The notes under the pieces are model-generated. The model made no database searches, had not been told where the DNA came from, and worked only from the letters and a program-made list of their open reading frames with translations. From positions 24,897 to 88,896 of the forward strand of contig JBGPOS010000004.1 in the NCBI GenBank assembly GCA_041488155.1: a stretch of 64,000 bases of DNA, in the 5' to 3' direction. The position numbers were made by a program, and so were the translations under genes. Source of the stretch: JBGPOS01 sp041488155. Its GTDB lineage: Bacteria > Chloroflexota > Dehalococcoidia > Tepidiformales > Tepidiformaceae. Shown one piece after another: positions 23,609 through 32,384 of the stretch (within the stretch, counting starts at the first letter, position 1; the number at the start of each line of letters is the position of its first letter).

Positions 23609-23950
23609 GTGAGTGGCGAACGCTCCCGGCTGGTCTACTCGACCGATGGCGGCCGCATCGCAAGCCCCCGTCGTCGACTTGCTCCTGATCCCGGTGGCGG
23701 TCCACCAGGTGACGGCATCGTGCGCATCCAGCGCGACAGGCGTGGACGCAAAGGCAAGACCGCGACTGCGATCATCGGGCTGCCCGGGAGCGAAGAGCAA
23801 CTCGACGACCTGTTGAAAGAGCTGAAGCAGCACTGCGGCGCGGGCGGGACGCGAGTCGGCCGAGTTATCGAAGTCCAGGGCGACCACCGCGAGCGGTTGG
23901 AGGCGAAGCTGATTGCGATGGGGCATCGCGTCAAACTCGCCGGCGGTTAG
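23609..23950 (+). CDS. SUI1/eIF1-like translation initiation factor (YciH type)
   Basis: 113 aa, GTG start. Residues about 38-113 are the SUI1 fold: VRIQRDRRGRKGKTATAIIG, then LLKELKQHCGAGGTRVGRVIE and the QGDHRERLEAKLIAMG end. The N-terminal 35 residues contain LVYSTDGGRI, the usual start of bacterial members. E. coli YciH influences initiation fidelity and disfavours leaderless or non-canonical initiation, which is of interest here because many genes in the window look leaderless. Confidence 0.88.
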   Translation: MSGERSRLVYSTDGGRIASPRRRLAPDPGGGPPGDGIVRIQRDRRGRKGKTATAIIGLPGSEEQLDDLLKELKQHCGAGGTRVGRVIEVQGDHRERLEAKLIAMGHRVKLAGG

Positions 23951-23967
23951 CGGCTCTCCGCTGTCCC

Positions 23968-24705
23968 CTAGCCTGACTCCCGCATCTCGAATCGCCGCAG
24001 GCGCTCCACGGCCAACACGAGTGCGGCGACGCTCACGACGGCCATCAAGATCAGCCCTTCCGTCCCGTCGAGCCTCGCCTGGAACGTTCGCTTGCTCGTA
24101 TCGGCGATGAGGTCCGCCACTCCGAGCGTGTACTGGCGGATGCTGAACACCCGCGTCCCCGAAAAGATGCCGGTGACGATGCCCTCCCAAAAGAACACGT
24201 AGATCAGCCCGGCGATCAGGGCCCGGCTCGTGAGCACGCTCAGGAGCAGGAACACGCAGGTGTAGGCGAACGAGCCGAGCACGATGGCGATAACGAATCC
24301 GGTCACGATCCCCTGCTCGGGGCTGCCGTTGATGGCGACCAAACCCGACACCAGTGCGGAAAACGTCACGATCAGCGCGACGCAGAGCCACGCCGCCGCG
24401 AGCTTCGCCAGCATGATCTCGCGGCGCGGTATCGGCTTCGCCAGCAAGTAGACGGCCGTCCCGTCTTCGATCTCGCCGCCAAGCGCAGAAGTGCCAAACA
24501 CGAGCGCGACGAGCGGGAGCAACGTCGTCACCACCAGTCCGTTGAGCAACACGATCGCCGTCCACCGCGGTGGATCGAGGCTTGAGCCGTTCGCCCGGTA
24601 GATGGCAGCTGCCAGGACGGGCAGAAGCGCGAACGCCACCATAAGCAGCGTCCGCCGGCGTCCGAGCAGCTGACGCAGGGTGAGCACGAAGACGTCGCGG
24701 TTCAT
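23968..24705 (-). CDS. ABC transporter permease (second pair)
   Basis: 245 aa. Starts MNRDVFVLTLRQLLGRRRT, followed by six hydrophobic helices, with EIEDGTAVYLLAKPIPRREI as the typical coupling segment of ABC-2/NatB-like permeases. The ATG overlaps the ATPase stop by 4 nt. It is the last gene of a four-gene ABC operon. Confidence 0.85.
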   Translation of the reverse strand: MNRDVFVLTLRQLLGRRRTLLMVAFALLPVLAAAIYRANGSSLDPPRWTAIVLLNGLVVTTLLPLVALVFGTSALGGEIEDGTAVYLLAKPIPRREIMLAKLAAAWLCVALIVTFSALVSGLVAINGSPEQGIVTGFVIAIVLGSFAYTCVFLLLSVLTSRALIAGLIYVFFWEGIVTGIFSGTRVFSIRQYTLGVADLIADTSKRTFQARLDGTEGLILMAVVSVAALVLAVERLRRFEMRESG

Positions 24706-25664
24706 CGGCGCACCAGATACGAGAAGACGCTTTCGAGCGATTCGTCGGTGGGCAAGAACTCGAACAGCGTGACCCCGCTGTTCTTTGCGACGCGCGGACC
24801 GGCGAGTGTGAAGGCCGCGAAGTCCGAAGTCCGAACGCTCAGGCGATCCGCCTCGAGTTCGACTCCGAAGACTGCCGGATCCCCGACCAGAGCAGCGCCC
24901 AGCCGGCGATTGTCGCTCGAACGGATGCGGAAGGTGTGCGGCCGATCGGTCATCAACCGGCGGATGTCACGAAAGTCCCCCGACGCGGCCAGCCGCCCCG
25001 AGACGATGACGAGCACGTTCTCGGCCAGCCGCTCCACCTCTTCGAGGATGTGCGAGGAGAACACGATCGTCCGGCCTTCGGCGGCCATTCGCCGCAGCAT
25101 GTCCATCATGTGGAGCCGCTGGCGGGGATCCGCCCCGTTGAAGGGTTCGTCGAGGAGGAGGATGCGAGGCTCGTGGACAATCGCGGCGGCGACCTTGAGC
25201 CGCTGCTTCATCCCCTTGCTGTAGCCCCCGCAGGCGCGGTCCTGCGCCCCCTCCAATTCGACTTCATGGATGGCCCACTTCGCGGCGGCGGCGGGGTCGG
25301 GCAGGCGGTGCAGCCTGGCACTGAGGAGGACGAAGTCGTAGCCGGTGAGAAACGGGTAGACCGACTCGCGCTCCGGGACCAGGCCCACTTGCCGGTACAG
25401 GTGATGGTTGAGCCAGGCTGCTTCGCCCAACACTCGGACGGCCCCGCTCGACGGTTTGAGGAACCCCGAGAGCATGTGCAGGAGGGTCGACTTGCCGGCT
25501 CCGTTGGGGCCGAGCAGACCCGTGATCCCGGCGCCCAAAGCGAACGAGATGTCGTTGACGGCCACAACGTTGCCGTACCAGCGAGAGACGTTCGCGACTT
25601 CGATGGCCGGTGGGGCCGCAACGGCGGGCGCCCTGGCGGAGGGCTCCTTGAGGTCGACCGTCAC
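24702..25664 (-). CDS. ABC transporter ATP-binding protein (second pair)
   Basis: 320 aa. Walker A GPNGAGKSTLLHML, signature YSKGMKQRLKVAAAI, Walker B ILLLDEPFNGADP and switch His in SSHILEEVERL. The signature has SKGMK instead of SGGQ, as in CcmA/NatA-like ATPases. About 20 residues precede the ABC fold. It overlaps its neighbours by 4 nt on both sides. Confidence 0.92.
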   Translation of the reverse strand: MTVDLKEPSARAPAVAAPPAIEVANVSRWYGNVVAVNDISFALGAGITGLLGPNGAGKSTLLHMLSGFLKPSSGAVRVLGEAAWLNHHLYRQVGLVPERESVYPFLTGYDFVLLSARLHRLPDPAAAAKWAIHEVELEGAQDRACGGYSKGMKQRLKVAAAIVHEPRILLLDEPFNGADPRQRLHMMDMLRRMAAEGRTIVFSSHILEEVERLAENVLVIVSGRLAASGDFRDIRRLMTDRPHTFRIRSSDNRRLGAALVGDPAVFGVELEADRLSVRTSDFAAFTLAGPRVAKNSGVTLFEFLPTDESLESVFSYLVRR

Positions 25665-26569
25665 GCCGCGATCCTCTCGTACCGCCGGAGGAGCAGCGCG
25701 GCCGCTACCGCCGTGATCCCAAGGGTCGCCAGGGCGTAGACGGCTCCCGGCAGGTCAACGATGTACAGATCACCGCCGACGCCGCCCGTCCCGCTCTGGA
25801 ACGAGGCCTGGAAGAAGAAGAAGGTGAAGCCGCGTACCAGGTGGAACGGACTAACGAGCGGCAGATACCGGCTGTAGTCCTCGCTCGCCGCGTTCACCAT
25901 GATCGAGACGAAGCTCGAGGAGACGACGAACAGTGCCAGGACTCCTCCCGTCGCGAACGCCCGCCGAGGAGTCTGGGCAGCGACTGCCAGGCCAAGCGAG
26001 GCGAAGAAGATCGAGAGCATCGCCGTGCTGGCCACAATTGGGAGCACCTGGTCGGCGTTGTTCTTCAGATAGTCGAGCGAATCGTCGCTGCCGAGCGCAT
26101 TCCCCGCGAAAAGCAGGACAAGCGGCCCCAGCGTCACCACGAGCATCGCTGACACAAGTGCGCCGAACTTTGCGAGAGCGTAGTCGCGGCGCAAGAGGGC
26201 GCGCGAGAAATAGAGGGAAAGAGTGTTTGTCCGTTGGTCGCGGCCGAGGAGTTCGGGCGCGACCGCGGCGCAAAAGAGCGCCAGGATGATCTCAACGAAG
26301 CCGAGGTAATTTTCGAATTTGATCAGTTCGACGTCGCCGGGCGCGATCGCCGCGATGCCGAGCTGAATCGAAGCGGGGATCAGGACGACGATCGCAAGAC
26401 CCATGGGGATGATCTTGCTCGACGTCCGCCTTCCGAGTCCAAAGGCGCTGCGCAGGCTCTGCACGTAGACGGCCAGCACCGCATGCCGCCGCCCCAAGCG
26501 CACGCCTCCGTAGCGCTGGTAGCCCAGGTCGTAGATATTGCCGGCGACGTGTTCAGCTGGCTGCGACAT
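25661..26569 (-). CDS. ABC transporter permease (first pair)
   Basis: 302 aa from the ATG at 26569 (AGGAGA 4 nt upstream), overlapping the upstream ATPase by 17 nt. The start (GNIYDLGYQRYGGVRLGRRH) is a recognisable permease N-terminus in this family. Six or more helices follow; RDQRTNTLSLYFSRALLRRDYA is the ABC-2 coupling region. Probably pairs with the ATPase at 26553-27482. Confidence 0.87.
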   Translation of the reverse strand: MSQPAEHVAGNIYDLGYQRYGGVRLGRRHAVLAVYVQSLRSAFGLGRRTSSKIIPMGLAIVVLIPASIQLGIAAIAPGDVELIKFENYLGFVEIILALFCAAVAPELLGRDQRTNTLSLYFSRALLRRDYALAKFGALVSAMLVVTLGPLVLLFAGNALGSDDSLDYLKNNADQVLPIVASTAMLSIFFASLGLAVAAQTPRRAFATGGVLALFVVSSSFVSIMVNAASEDYSRYLPLVSPFHLVRGFTFFFFQASFQSGTGGVGGDLYIVDLPGAVYALATLGITAVAAALLLRRYERIAA

Positions 26570-27482
26570 CGCTCTCCTCAGGCCGCGGTGGGCGGAAGAG
26601 GTCTTCGAGGCTTTGCCGCCGCTGCTCGATCCGGACCAGGCCGACGCCGATGTCCACCACCGCGTCGCGGATGAGGTCGTAGGGACGGTCGTCTTCGAGC
26701 CCAATCAGAAGCGTCCGGCCTTCTTCGATCACGCGAAGCCCCTTGTCCCGAAGGCGAGCGGCGACTCTGTCAGCGCTGCTTTCGACCTCGACGGCGAGCA
26801 CCTGGGTGCGGGCTGTGAACGTTGCGATCGCATCCGAACGGACGAGCCGGCCGTTGCCGATCACGACCAGGTGATCGCACACCCGCTCGATTTCGCCGAG
26901 CAGGTGCGACGACATGACGATCGCTATCCCAAACTCCGCGCCGGTGCGGTGGACGAGGTCGAGCATCTCGTCGCGGCCGGCCGGATCGAGGCCGTTGGTC
27001 GGCTCGTCGAGCAGCATCACACGTGGGTCGTGCACCAGCGCCTGGGCCAGCTTCACCCGCTGCTTCATCCCCGTTGAGTAGCCGCGCATCTCGCGGTAGC
27101 GCTCTTCGAACAGACCGACGTGCCGGAGCGTCTCGGCTGTCCGTTCGCGAGCCGCTGTCCGGGGCAGACCGCTCACCTGAGCCATGTGGGCGACGAAGTC
27201 CGTCGCCGTCATGTCCGTCGGGAGGCAGTCGTGTTCGGGCATGTAGCCGACGAACTGGCGAAGCTCGGGGCCCTGGCGAAGGACATCGAAGCCGAGAAGT
27301 GTTGCTGACCCGCTCGTCGGCGCGATCAGCCCGAGCAGGATTTTCAGAAGCGTGCTCTTGCCCGCGCCGTTGGCCCCCACGAGGCCTATGACGCCCGGGT
27401 CGAGGTTGAGGGAGAGTGAGTCGAGCGCGGTGACCGCTGAGCCGTAGCGCTTCGTGAGCTCGTGCGTCTCGAGCAAGGGCAT
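26553..27482 (-). CDS. ABC transporter ATP-binding protein (first pair)
   Basis: 309 aa. Walker A GANGAGKSTLLKILLG, signature YSTGMKQRVKLAQAL, Walker B VMLLDEPTNGLDP, switch His in SSHLLGEIERV. First gene of the operon 27482-23968 (ATPase, permease, ATPase, permease). TAGCAT lies 6 nt before the ATG with no Shine-Dalgarno, so the operon transcript is probably leaderless. Confidence 0.92.
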   Translation of the reverse strand: MPLLETHELTKRYGSAVTALDSLSLNLDPGVIGLVGANGAGKSTLLKILLGLIAPTSGSATLLGFDVLRQGPELRQFVGYMPEHDCLPTDMTATDFVAHMAQVSGLPRTAARERTAETLRHVGLFEERYREMRGYSTGMKQRVKLAQALVHDPRVMLLDEPTNGLDPAGRDEMLDLVHRTGAEFGIAIVMSSHLLGEIERVCDHLVVIGNGRLVRSDAIATFTARTQVLAVEVESSADRVAARLRDKGLRVIEEGRTLLIGLEDDRPYDLIRDAVVDIGVGLVRIEQRRQSLEDLFRPPRPEESDVAAS

Positions 27483-27544
27483 GAGCCCATGCTATCGCAT
27501 CAGCGCGTACGCCACGGCGGGCCGGCTTCGAGCCCGTTGGCCGC

Positions 27545-28096
27545 CTAGCGCGCCGGAGTCGGGGACACGACCGGCAATGCGCTCGCGCTTCCGAAGCTGT
27601 CGAGAAAGAGGTTCAAGCCGTCGTCGAACTGATGGGGCAGCACTGCCAGCACGAGCGGGGCCGCATCGAGAAGCGAAGTCGCGAGCGGCGAACCGTCGAC
27701 GCTGTCGCGAAGGTCGGGGCTGGGAAATACGACGAACGCGATCAGCACTACCTGGCAGATGAGCATCCCTTTCAGCAGCCCGAACGCGGCCCCCGCCAGG
27801 TGGTCGGCCGCGCCGAGGTTCAGCATCGACACCATCTGTTTGAGCAGATGCGCGGCGACCTGGCCGGCAACGATCACTCCCACAAGGATCGCCAGGAACG
27901 AAATCAGCCGCGCGAGTTCCGGGTTGTCGACGATGGGGTTCACTTTCGGATACATGTCGTCGTAGAAGATGCCGGCCAGGGGAATGGCAAGAATCGCAGC
28001 CGACAGCGACACCAGCTCGCGCACGAACCCGTTGCGCCAGGCGGAGTAGGTCACGTAAGCAAGGATCACGACGAGGAGGACGGTCAGCCAGTTCAT
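27545..28096 (-). CDS. CvpA-family membrane protein
   Basis: 183 aa from the ATG at 28096, where the family homology begins (MNWLTVLLVVILAYV). Four hydrophobic helices follow, with SAWRNGFVRELVSL and the central GAADHLAGAAFGLLKGM that marks CvpA proteins. Envelope role; molecular function is not settled in the family. Confidence 0.82.
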   Translation of the reverse strand: MNWLTVLLVVILAYVTYSAWRNGFVRELVSLSAAILAIPLAGIFYDDMYPKVNPIVDNPELARLISFLAILVGVIVAGQVAAHLLKQMVSMLNLGAADHLAGAAFGLLKGMLICQVVLIAFVVFPSPDLRDSVDGSPLATSLLDAAPLVLAVLPHQFDDGLNLFLDSFGSASALPVVSPTPAR

Positions 28097-28219
28097 AGGC
28101 TCGACTTCACACGCCGCCGTTCGCGAAGGCCATCCTCCGCACCTTCTCTCCCTGCCGGGCAAGACTCAAGGAGGCGCCTGGCCATGGGCGCTGGCTCAGC
28201 CCGGCTGTAGGATACGGCC

Positions 28220-28402
28220 ATGCGCTACGACCTTATGGAGATCCTCGTTTGCCCGATGTGCAAAGGCGATCTCGCGCTGACCGCGGACCGCGAAGAGGAC
28301 GGCGAGGTCATCGAGGGGAAGCTCGTTTGCGGCCAGTGCCACGAGACCTACCCCATCGAGGACGGGATCCCGAACCTGCTCCCGCCCGACCTCCGCGACT
28401 GA
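28220..28402 (+). CDS. Trm112-family small zinc-ribbon protein
   Basis: 60 aa, the typical length. Starts MRYDLMEILVCPMCKGDL and continues LVCGQCHETYPIEDGIPNLLP, the two CxxC pairs and C-terminal signature of Trm112/YcaR. Family members activate methyltransferases or accompany lipid A enzymes. TAGGAT lies 6 nt before the ATG (leaderless type). Confidence 0.92.
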   Translation: MRYDLMEILVCPMCKGDLALTADREEDGEVIEGKLVCGQCHETYPIEDGIPNLLPPDLRD

Positions 28403-28407
28403 CCGCC

Positions 28408-28671
28408 ATGACGTCCGAGAGCGAATCAGGACCGGCCGGAGTTCCCGGGCCGACCCGCCACACGGCACTTCCGCCGTTCGAGCTGGCCTGGCGCGGGGCA
28501 TCTTTGCTCGGAGTGGCCGCCCTCCTCCTAACGGCAGCGCGCAGGGCATTGCGACACCTGCTGCTGTTCCCGCTCGCCTGTGTGCTTGGCTTCGCTGCGG
28601 TGTTGTGCGCCTGGGCCGGCCTGATTGAACTCACAGGCGGCGAAAAGTTCGACGACCACCCCTGGGTCTGA
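28408..28671 (+). CDS. Small membrane protein of unknown function
   Basis: 87 aa, ATG 5 nt after the Trm112 stop. A polar 28-residue N-terminus is followed by helix GASLLGVAALLLTAAR and a second one (LLLFPLACVLGFAAVLCAWAG), ending in an acidic tail EKFDDHPWV. No family recognised; position suggests co-transcription with the Trm112 gene. Confidence 0.5.
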   Translation: MTSESESGPAGVPGPTRHTALPPFELAWRGASLLGVAALLLTAARRALRHLLLFPLACVLGFAAVLCAWAGLIELTGGEKFDDHPWV

Positions 28672-28680
28672 GGCGGCCCT

Positions 28681-29181
28681 TCAGGGTTCGAGGGCCAGCC
28701 CCGTGCGTGTAAGACCTGTCTCACCCACCACAGAGAGCAGTTCGAGTGCCGAGACGCCCAGCACCGGCAGCGGGCCCTCGACGACTTCGGAGAGTGGGGC
28801 GAGGACGAATCCTCGATCAGCGATCAGCGGGTGGGGAATCGTCAACTCATCTGAATCGACCCGCCCGGTCCCGTAGAAGAGGATGTCGAGGTCGATGGGG
28901 CGGGGCCCCCAGCGGCGTCCCTGCCGCCGCCCGAGGAGAGCTTCGATCGCTTTCAGCGCCGCCAGCAGGGCAGGTGGAGTCATCTCGGTGCGGGCGGCTA
29001 CGACCGCGTTCAGGAACGGCGGTTGATCCGCGGGGACGGGCGCGGTTTCCCAGACCGCCGACACGCGGTCGACTATCACGCCGTGCTCCGGAAGGAGTTG
29101 AACCGCCCGCTGCAGATTCGCCAGCCGGTCGCCCAGATTCGAACCGAGGGCAAGGACAACCGCCGTCACGGCTGTCGCCAA
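28681..29181 (-). CDS. folK: 6-hydroxymethyldihydropterin pyrophosphokinase
   Basis: 166 aa. VVLALGSNLGDRLANLQRAV at the N-terminus, FLNAVVAARTEM, and the HPPK signature GPRPIDLDILFYG followed by IPHPLIADRGFVLAPL. It pyrophosphorylates hydroxymethyldihydropterin, the step before dihydropteroate synthase, whose gene overlaps it by 16 nt. Confidence 0.95.
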   Translation of the reverse strand: MATAVTAVVLALGSNLGDRLANLQRAVQLLPEHGVIVDRVSAVWETAPVPADQPPFLNAVVAARTEMTPPALLAALKAIEALLGRRQGRRWGPRPIDLDILFYGTGRVDSDELTIPHPLIADRGFVLAPLSEVVEGPLPVLGVSALELLSVVGETGLTRTGLALEP

Positions 29182-29987
29182 TTCGCCCGCACGATGGCGT
29201 CGGCAACGCGGGCGACCTGGGCCATGGCGCCGACGTCGTGCACGCGCACGAGGTCGGCGCCACCGGCAATAGCGAGCGCGACCGCTGCGGCGGTGCCGTA
29301 GAGGCGCTCCTCGACCGGGGCCTCGAGAACGAGCCCGAGCGTTGACTTCCGCGAAGGGCCCACCAGCAGCGGCATCTCGGCGACCCAGAGCTCGGGCAGG
29401 CGGCGCAGCATCTCGAGGTTCTGCTCAGGTGTCCAGCCGAACCCGAATCCCGGATCGAGGATCACCCGCCCGGGCGCGATCCCGGCCTTGTCCGCGATCG
29501 CGAGGCTCTCCCCGAAGGCCGCGAGGATGTCCCCGGCCACGTCGCGGAACTGGCGGCCGCGCTGGTTGTGCATCGCGATGAGCGCGGCGCCGGTCCGGGC
29601 GATCGCCCCGGCCATCGCCGGGTCACCGCGAAGCCCGGAGGTGTCGTTGACGATGTCGGCGCCGGCCGCGAGCGCAGCCTCTGCGACCGCCGCGTGGGCC
29701 GTGTCCACCGAAAGGGGCAACTCCGTGACCTCACGGACGGCGAGGATGGCGGGCACGACCCGGCGGGCTTCCTCCTCCTCACCGACCGGCTTCGCGCCTG
29801 GCCGCGTCGATTCCCCCCCGATGTCGATCACATCGGCGCCCTCTAGCTCGAACCGCCTCGCCCTGGCAACCGCGGCGGCAATGTCGGCGCCAACCCCGTC
29901 CCCGGCGAACGAATCCGGGGTGACATTGATGATCCCGACGAGGTAGGTCCGCGCCCCCCAGGTGAACGTCCGTCCCCGGACTTCCAT
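29166..29987 (-). CDS. folP: Dihydropteroate synthase
   Basis: 273 aa. Family signatures: LVGIINVTPDSFAGDG, VIDIGGESTRPGA, VDTAHAAVAEAAL, DPGFGFGWTPEQNLEML (usually DPGIGFGKT; Phe and Trp here are unusual), the pterin/sulfa-binding GPSRKS and RVHDVGAMAQV. It condenses hydroxymethyldihydropterin pyrophosphate with p-aminobenzoate. Confidence 0.95.
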   Translation of the reverse strand: MEVRGRTFTWGARTYLVGIINVTPDSFAGDGVGADIAAAVARARRFELEGADVIDIGGESTRPGAKPVGEEEEARRVVPAILAVREVTELPLSVDTAHAAVAEAALAAGADIVNDTSGLRGDPAMAGAIARTGAALIAMHNQRGRQFRDVAGDILAAFGESLAIADKAGIAPGRVILDPGFGFGWTPEQNLEMLRRLPELWVAEMPLLVGPSRKSTLGLVLEAPVEERLYGTAAAVALAIAGGADLVRVHDVGAMAQVARVADAIVRANWRQP

Positions 29988-30055
29988 CTCTGGATGGCGG
30001 AAGTGGCGGCGAAGGGGGGCGTGCTGTGCGTCGATGGGTGCGGTTCGTCCCTTCG

Positions 30056-30475
30056 TCAGACCACGACCTCGTACTCCTGCTCCGTGGCAGCGCCATCCTC
30101 GATGTAGAAGACGCGTGCCTCGGGCTTGCCGGGGTCGGCCACCCCGATGACGAAGTGGACGTACGGCGGACCGAAGAACGTGGTCATCTTGCGGATGTCG
30201 GTGGGGCTCGGCCTGGCCTCGCTGCCCGTGTGCGAGTGGTAGAAGCCAACGAGCTCAGCCCCGGCGGCGTCGATAGCCTCCTCTATCCTGCGTATCTCGA
30301 GGCCGTCGATGTCGAAACGGTAAGGACTCGCCTCCTTGTTCGTCGCCCGGTGCACGGAGACCACGACCCCGTCCTTCGCGGCCAGCAGGCCACAGCATTC
30401 TATCGGTGCGTCTTGCAGGGCGTGGGCGACCATCGCCTCGAGGTGCTCCTTGCGCAGCCGGACGGCGACCGTCAT
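30056..30475 (-). CDS. JAMM/MPN-domain metalloprotease
   Basis: 139 aa from the ATG at 30475; the frame is open further but the upstream part is inside the phosphatase gene. Complete JAMM site: Glu26 in APIECCGLL, and His80-x-His82-x7-Ser90-x2-Asp93 in FYHSHTGSEARPSPTD. Bacterial members of this size remove C-terminal tails from ubiquitin-like sulfur carriers such as CysO or act in sulfur metabolism; no sulfur-carrier gene is adjacent. It overlaps the upstream gene by 4 nt. Confidence 0.88.
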   Translation of the reverse strand: MTVAVRLRKEHLEAMVAHALQDAPIECCGLLAAKDGVVVSVHRATNKEASPYRFDIDGLEIRRIEEAIDAAGAELVGFYHSHTGSEARPSPTDIRKMTTFFGPPYVHFVIGVADPGKPEARVFYIEDGAATEQEYEVVV

Positions 30476-31317
30476 CCGTTTCCCCCGGCGTCCCACGATA
30501 GCATCCCGCCGGCAGCGGCCGCAGCCGTCTCCGCCTCTGCCAGAAGCTTCCGGAGGGGCCCCATCAACGCCCGGTTCGTGGCGATCGTCATGGTGGACCA
30601 GGGGTCTCCCTCTCCGATCGCGGCCGTGACGCCACCGGCTTCGCGAACGATGAGGGCGCCCGCGGCGGTGTCCCACTCGTTGAGTCCGAGCTCGTAATAG
30701 GCATCGACCCGGCCGCAGGCGGTCCAGCAGAGGTCCAGCGCAGCGGACCCACTGCGGCGGACGTCCCGGACCCGCGGCACGATGTGGGCGAGGACGAGAC
30801 CCTGGTGGGCCCGGCGTTTGGGCGAGTAGGCGAATCCGGTGCTCACGAGCGCCGTCGCTAGCTCCCTCCCCGACCCCACGCTGATCGGCCGGCCGTCGAC
30901 CGAGGCGCCGCGGCCGATGCACGCTGTGAACATCTCGCCGCGCACCGCGTCCTGGACCACGCCGGCCACAGTCTCGCCTTCGATCTCGACTCCGATCGAG
31001 ACGCCGAATGCCGGGTAGCCGTAGATGTAGTTCGTTGTGCCGTCGAGCGGGTCGATCACCCAGCGGACGCCCGATGTGCCCTCGCGGGCCGCCCCCTCCT
31101 CACCGAGGACAGCGTCGTCCGGTCGAGCAGCGAGGATGCGTCTGACGATGAGCGCCTCGGCCTCCCGGTCGACCTCGGTGACCATGTCGGTGACCGTCGA
31201 TTTGGTCTCCACGAGCGTCCGCACGGCGTGCGATCGCTCCGCCAGCAGCTCGCCGGCTTCGGCGGCGAGCTCGCAGGCAAGCGCGAACAGCGATTCGAGT
31301 TCGAGTCGAGGCGCCAT
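30472..31317 (-). CDS. Inositol monophosphatase-family phosphatase
   Basis: 281 aa. Metal-site motifs TDMVTEVDREAEALI, GEEGA, VIDPLDGTTNYIYGYP, and the late motif LNEWDTAAGALIVREAGG. Cytoplasmic, lithium-sensitive phosphatase family (SuhB/HisN/CysQ relatives); substrate not assignable. TAGGGT lies 6 nt before the ATG (leaderless type). Confidence 0.9.
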   Translation of the reverse strand: MAPRLELESLFALACELAAEAGELLAERSHAVRTLVETKSTVTDMVTEVDREAEALIVRRILAARPDDAVLGEEGAAREGTSGVRWVIDPLDGTTNYIYGYPAFGVSIGVEIEGETVAGVVQDAVRGEMFTACIGRGASVDGRPISVGSGRELATALVSTGFAYSPKRRAHQGLVLAHIVPRVRDVRRSGSAALDLCWTACGRVDAYYELGLNEWDTAAGALIVREAGGVTAAIGEGDPWSTMTIATNRALMGPLRKLLAEAETAAAAAGGMLSWDAGGNG

Positions 31318-31439
31318 CGAGCCACCCTAGCGTCACCCGGCGCTTGGGGCCATCGGCCCACCCGATCGGCTCATCACCACCGGCCAAAGGACCCTGCATA
31401 CCGGCCTCGAGGTGGGGCACAATGGCGATGGAGGCCGAC

Positions 31440-31778
31440 ATGGCTGTTGCAACGCTCTCCGGAAACTCCTTCCTGCTGGATCTCCCTGCCCTCCCGGCCA
31501 ATGTCACCGCGACGGTGGGGCCGCCCGAGCCATTGATCGCCCACGACCGAGGCGATCACATGAACATGGACTGGGACGGCGGAGGCGGTTGGGTGATGCT
31601 CATCGCGATGGGGGTCTTCTGGCTGAGCACCCTTGCCGTGGTCGCCTGGGCGATTTCCCTGTTCGCGAGGCGCGACCGGCACCCGGAAGAGTCGCCGATC
31701 GAAATCGCCCGCAGGCGCTACGCACGCGGCGAAATCACTGCCGAGGAGCTCGAGCGCATCCGGCGCAACCTCACGTAG
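31440..31778 (+). CDS. Membrane protein with C-terminal SHOCT domain
   Basis: 112 aa if started at the ATG at 31440 (GGAGG 5 nt upstream). The ATG at 31560, with GAGG 7 nt upstream, would give a more usual 72-aa protein. One membrane helix (WVMLIAMGVFWLSTLAVVAW) is followed by RDRHPEESPIEIARRRYARG and EITAEELERIRRNL, the short C-terminal SHOCT motif. SHOCT proteins are common and mostly of unknown role. Confidence 0.7.
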   Translation: MAVATLSGNSFLLDLPALPANVTATVGPPEPLIAHDRGDHMNMDWDGGGGWVMLIAMGVFWLSTLAVVAWAISLFARRDRHPEESPIEIARRRYARGEITAEELERIRRNLT

Positions 31779-31818
31779 GCATCGTGCGGGCGTGTTTGGC
31801 GGCCTGTAGGCTGCTCTT

Positions 31819-32298
31819 GTGGCCTACAACGTTGAGGACCTGGCGCCGCTCGAAATCGCCCTGCTCGGCGTGCTCTGTGTCGGCCTTCCACCGGCCCGGC
31901 CGGCTGGCGACGACACGTTTCGCTTCGACCACGTCACAGCAGTCGTCGCGTCGCTCGCTCGCGACGCCCGCCCCGAGGCGCACCTCGCGGCCGACGGGGT
32001 GTCTGTCGCCCCGGCCTTCCGGGCAGCCCTGCGCGACGCGATCGGCGGCCTCGTCGGTCGCGGCATCCTTGCCCGCCAGCCGGCGGGTATGCCGGCCGCG
32101 GCCGGCGGGTTCGAACCCGGTCTCGAAGTCGATCTCGTCAACCCCGACGAGCATCCGGCCCTGCTCGACCACTACCTCGGGCAGGCCTGCATGGAGCAGT
32201 TGTTCAGGAACCCGGCGGTCTACCCCTACCTGATGGAGCGCTATGCGCGCAGCGGTGAGGTGTGGCGAAGGCTCAGAGCAGGTGGTTACGGCGCCTGA
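31819..32298 (+). CDS. Protein of unknown function (159 aa)
   Basis: GTG start with TAGGCT 6 nt upstream and no Shine-Dalgarno. The product is soluble and leucine/alanine rich, with FRFDHVTAVVASLARDARPE and a C-terminal segment HPALLDHYLGQACMEQLFR, then YPYLMERYARSGEVWRRL. Two Cys, no signal peptide. No family recognised. Confidence 0.65.
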   Translation: MAYNVEDLAPLEIALLGVLCVGLPPARPAGDDTFRFDHVTAVVASLARDARPEAHLAADGVSVAPAFRAALRDAIGGLVGRGILARQPAGMPAAAGGFEPGLEVDLVNPDEHPALLDHYLGQACMEQLFRNPAVYPYLMERYARSGEVWRRLRAGGYGA

Positions 32299-32384
32299 GA
32301 ACAGGCCTCAATTCGAAGCTGAACGAAGAAAAGCTTTGGGCGGGATCTTGATTCGACCCACCTCCTGACCGATCTTCTTAATAC

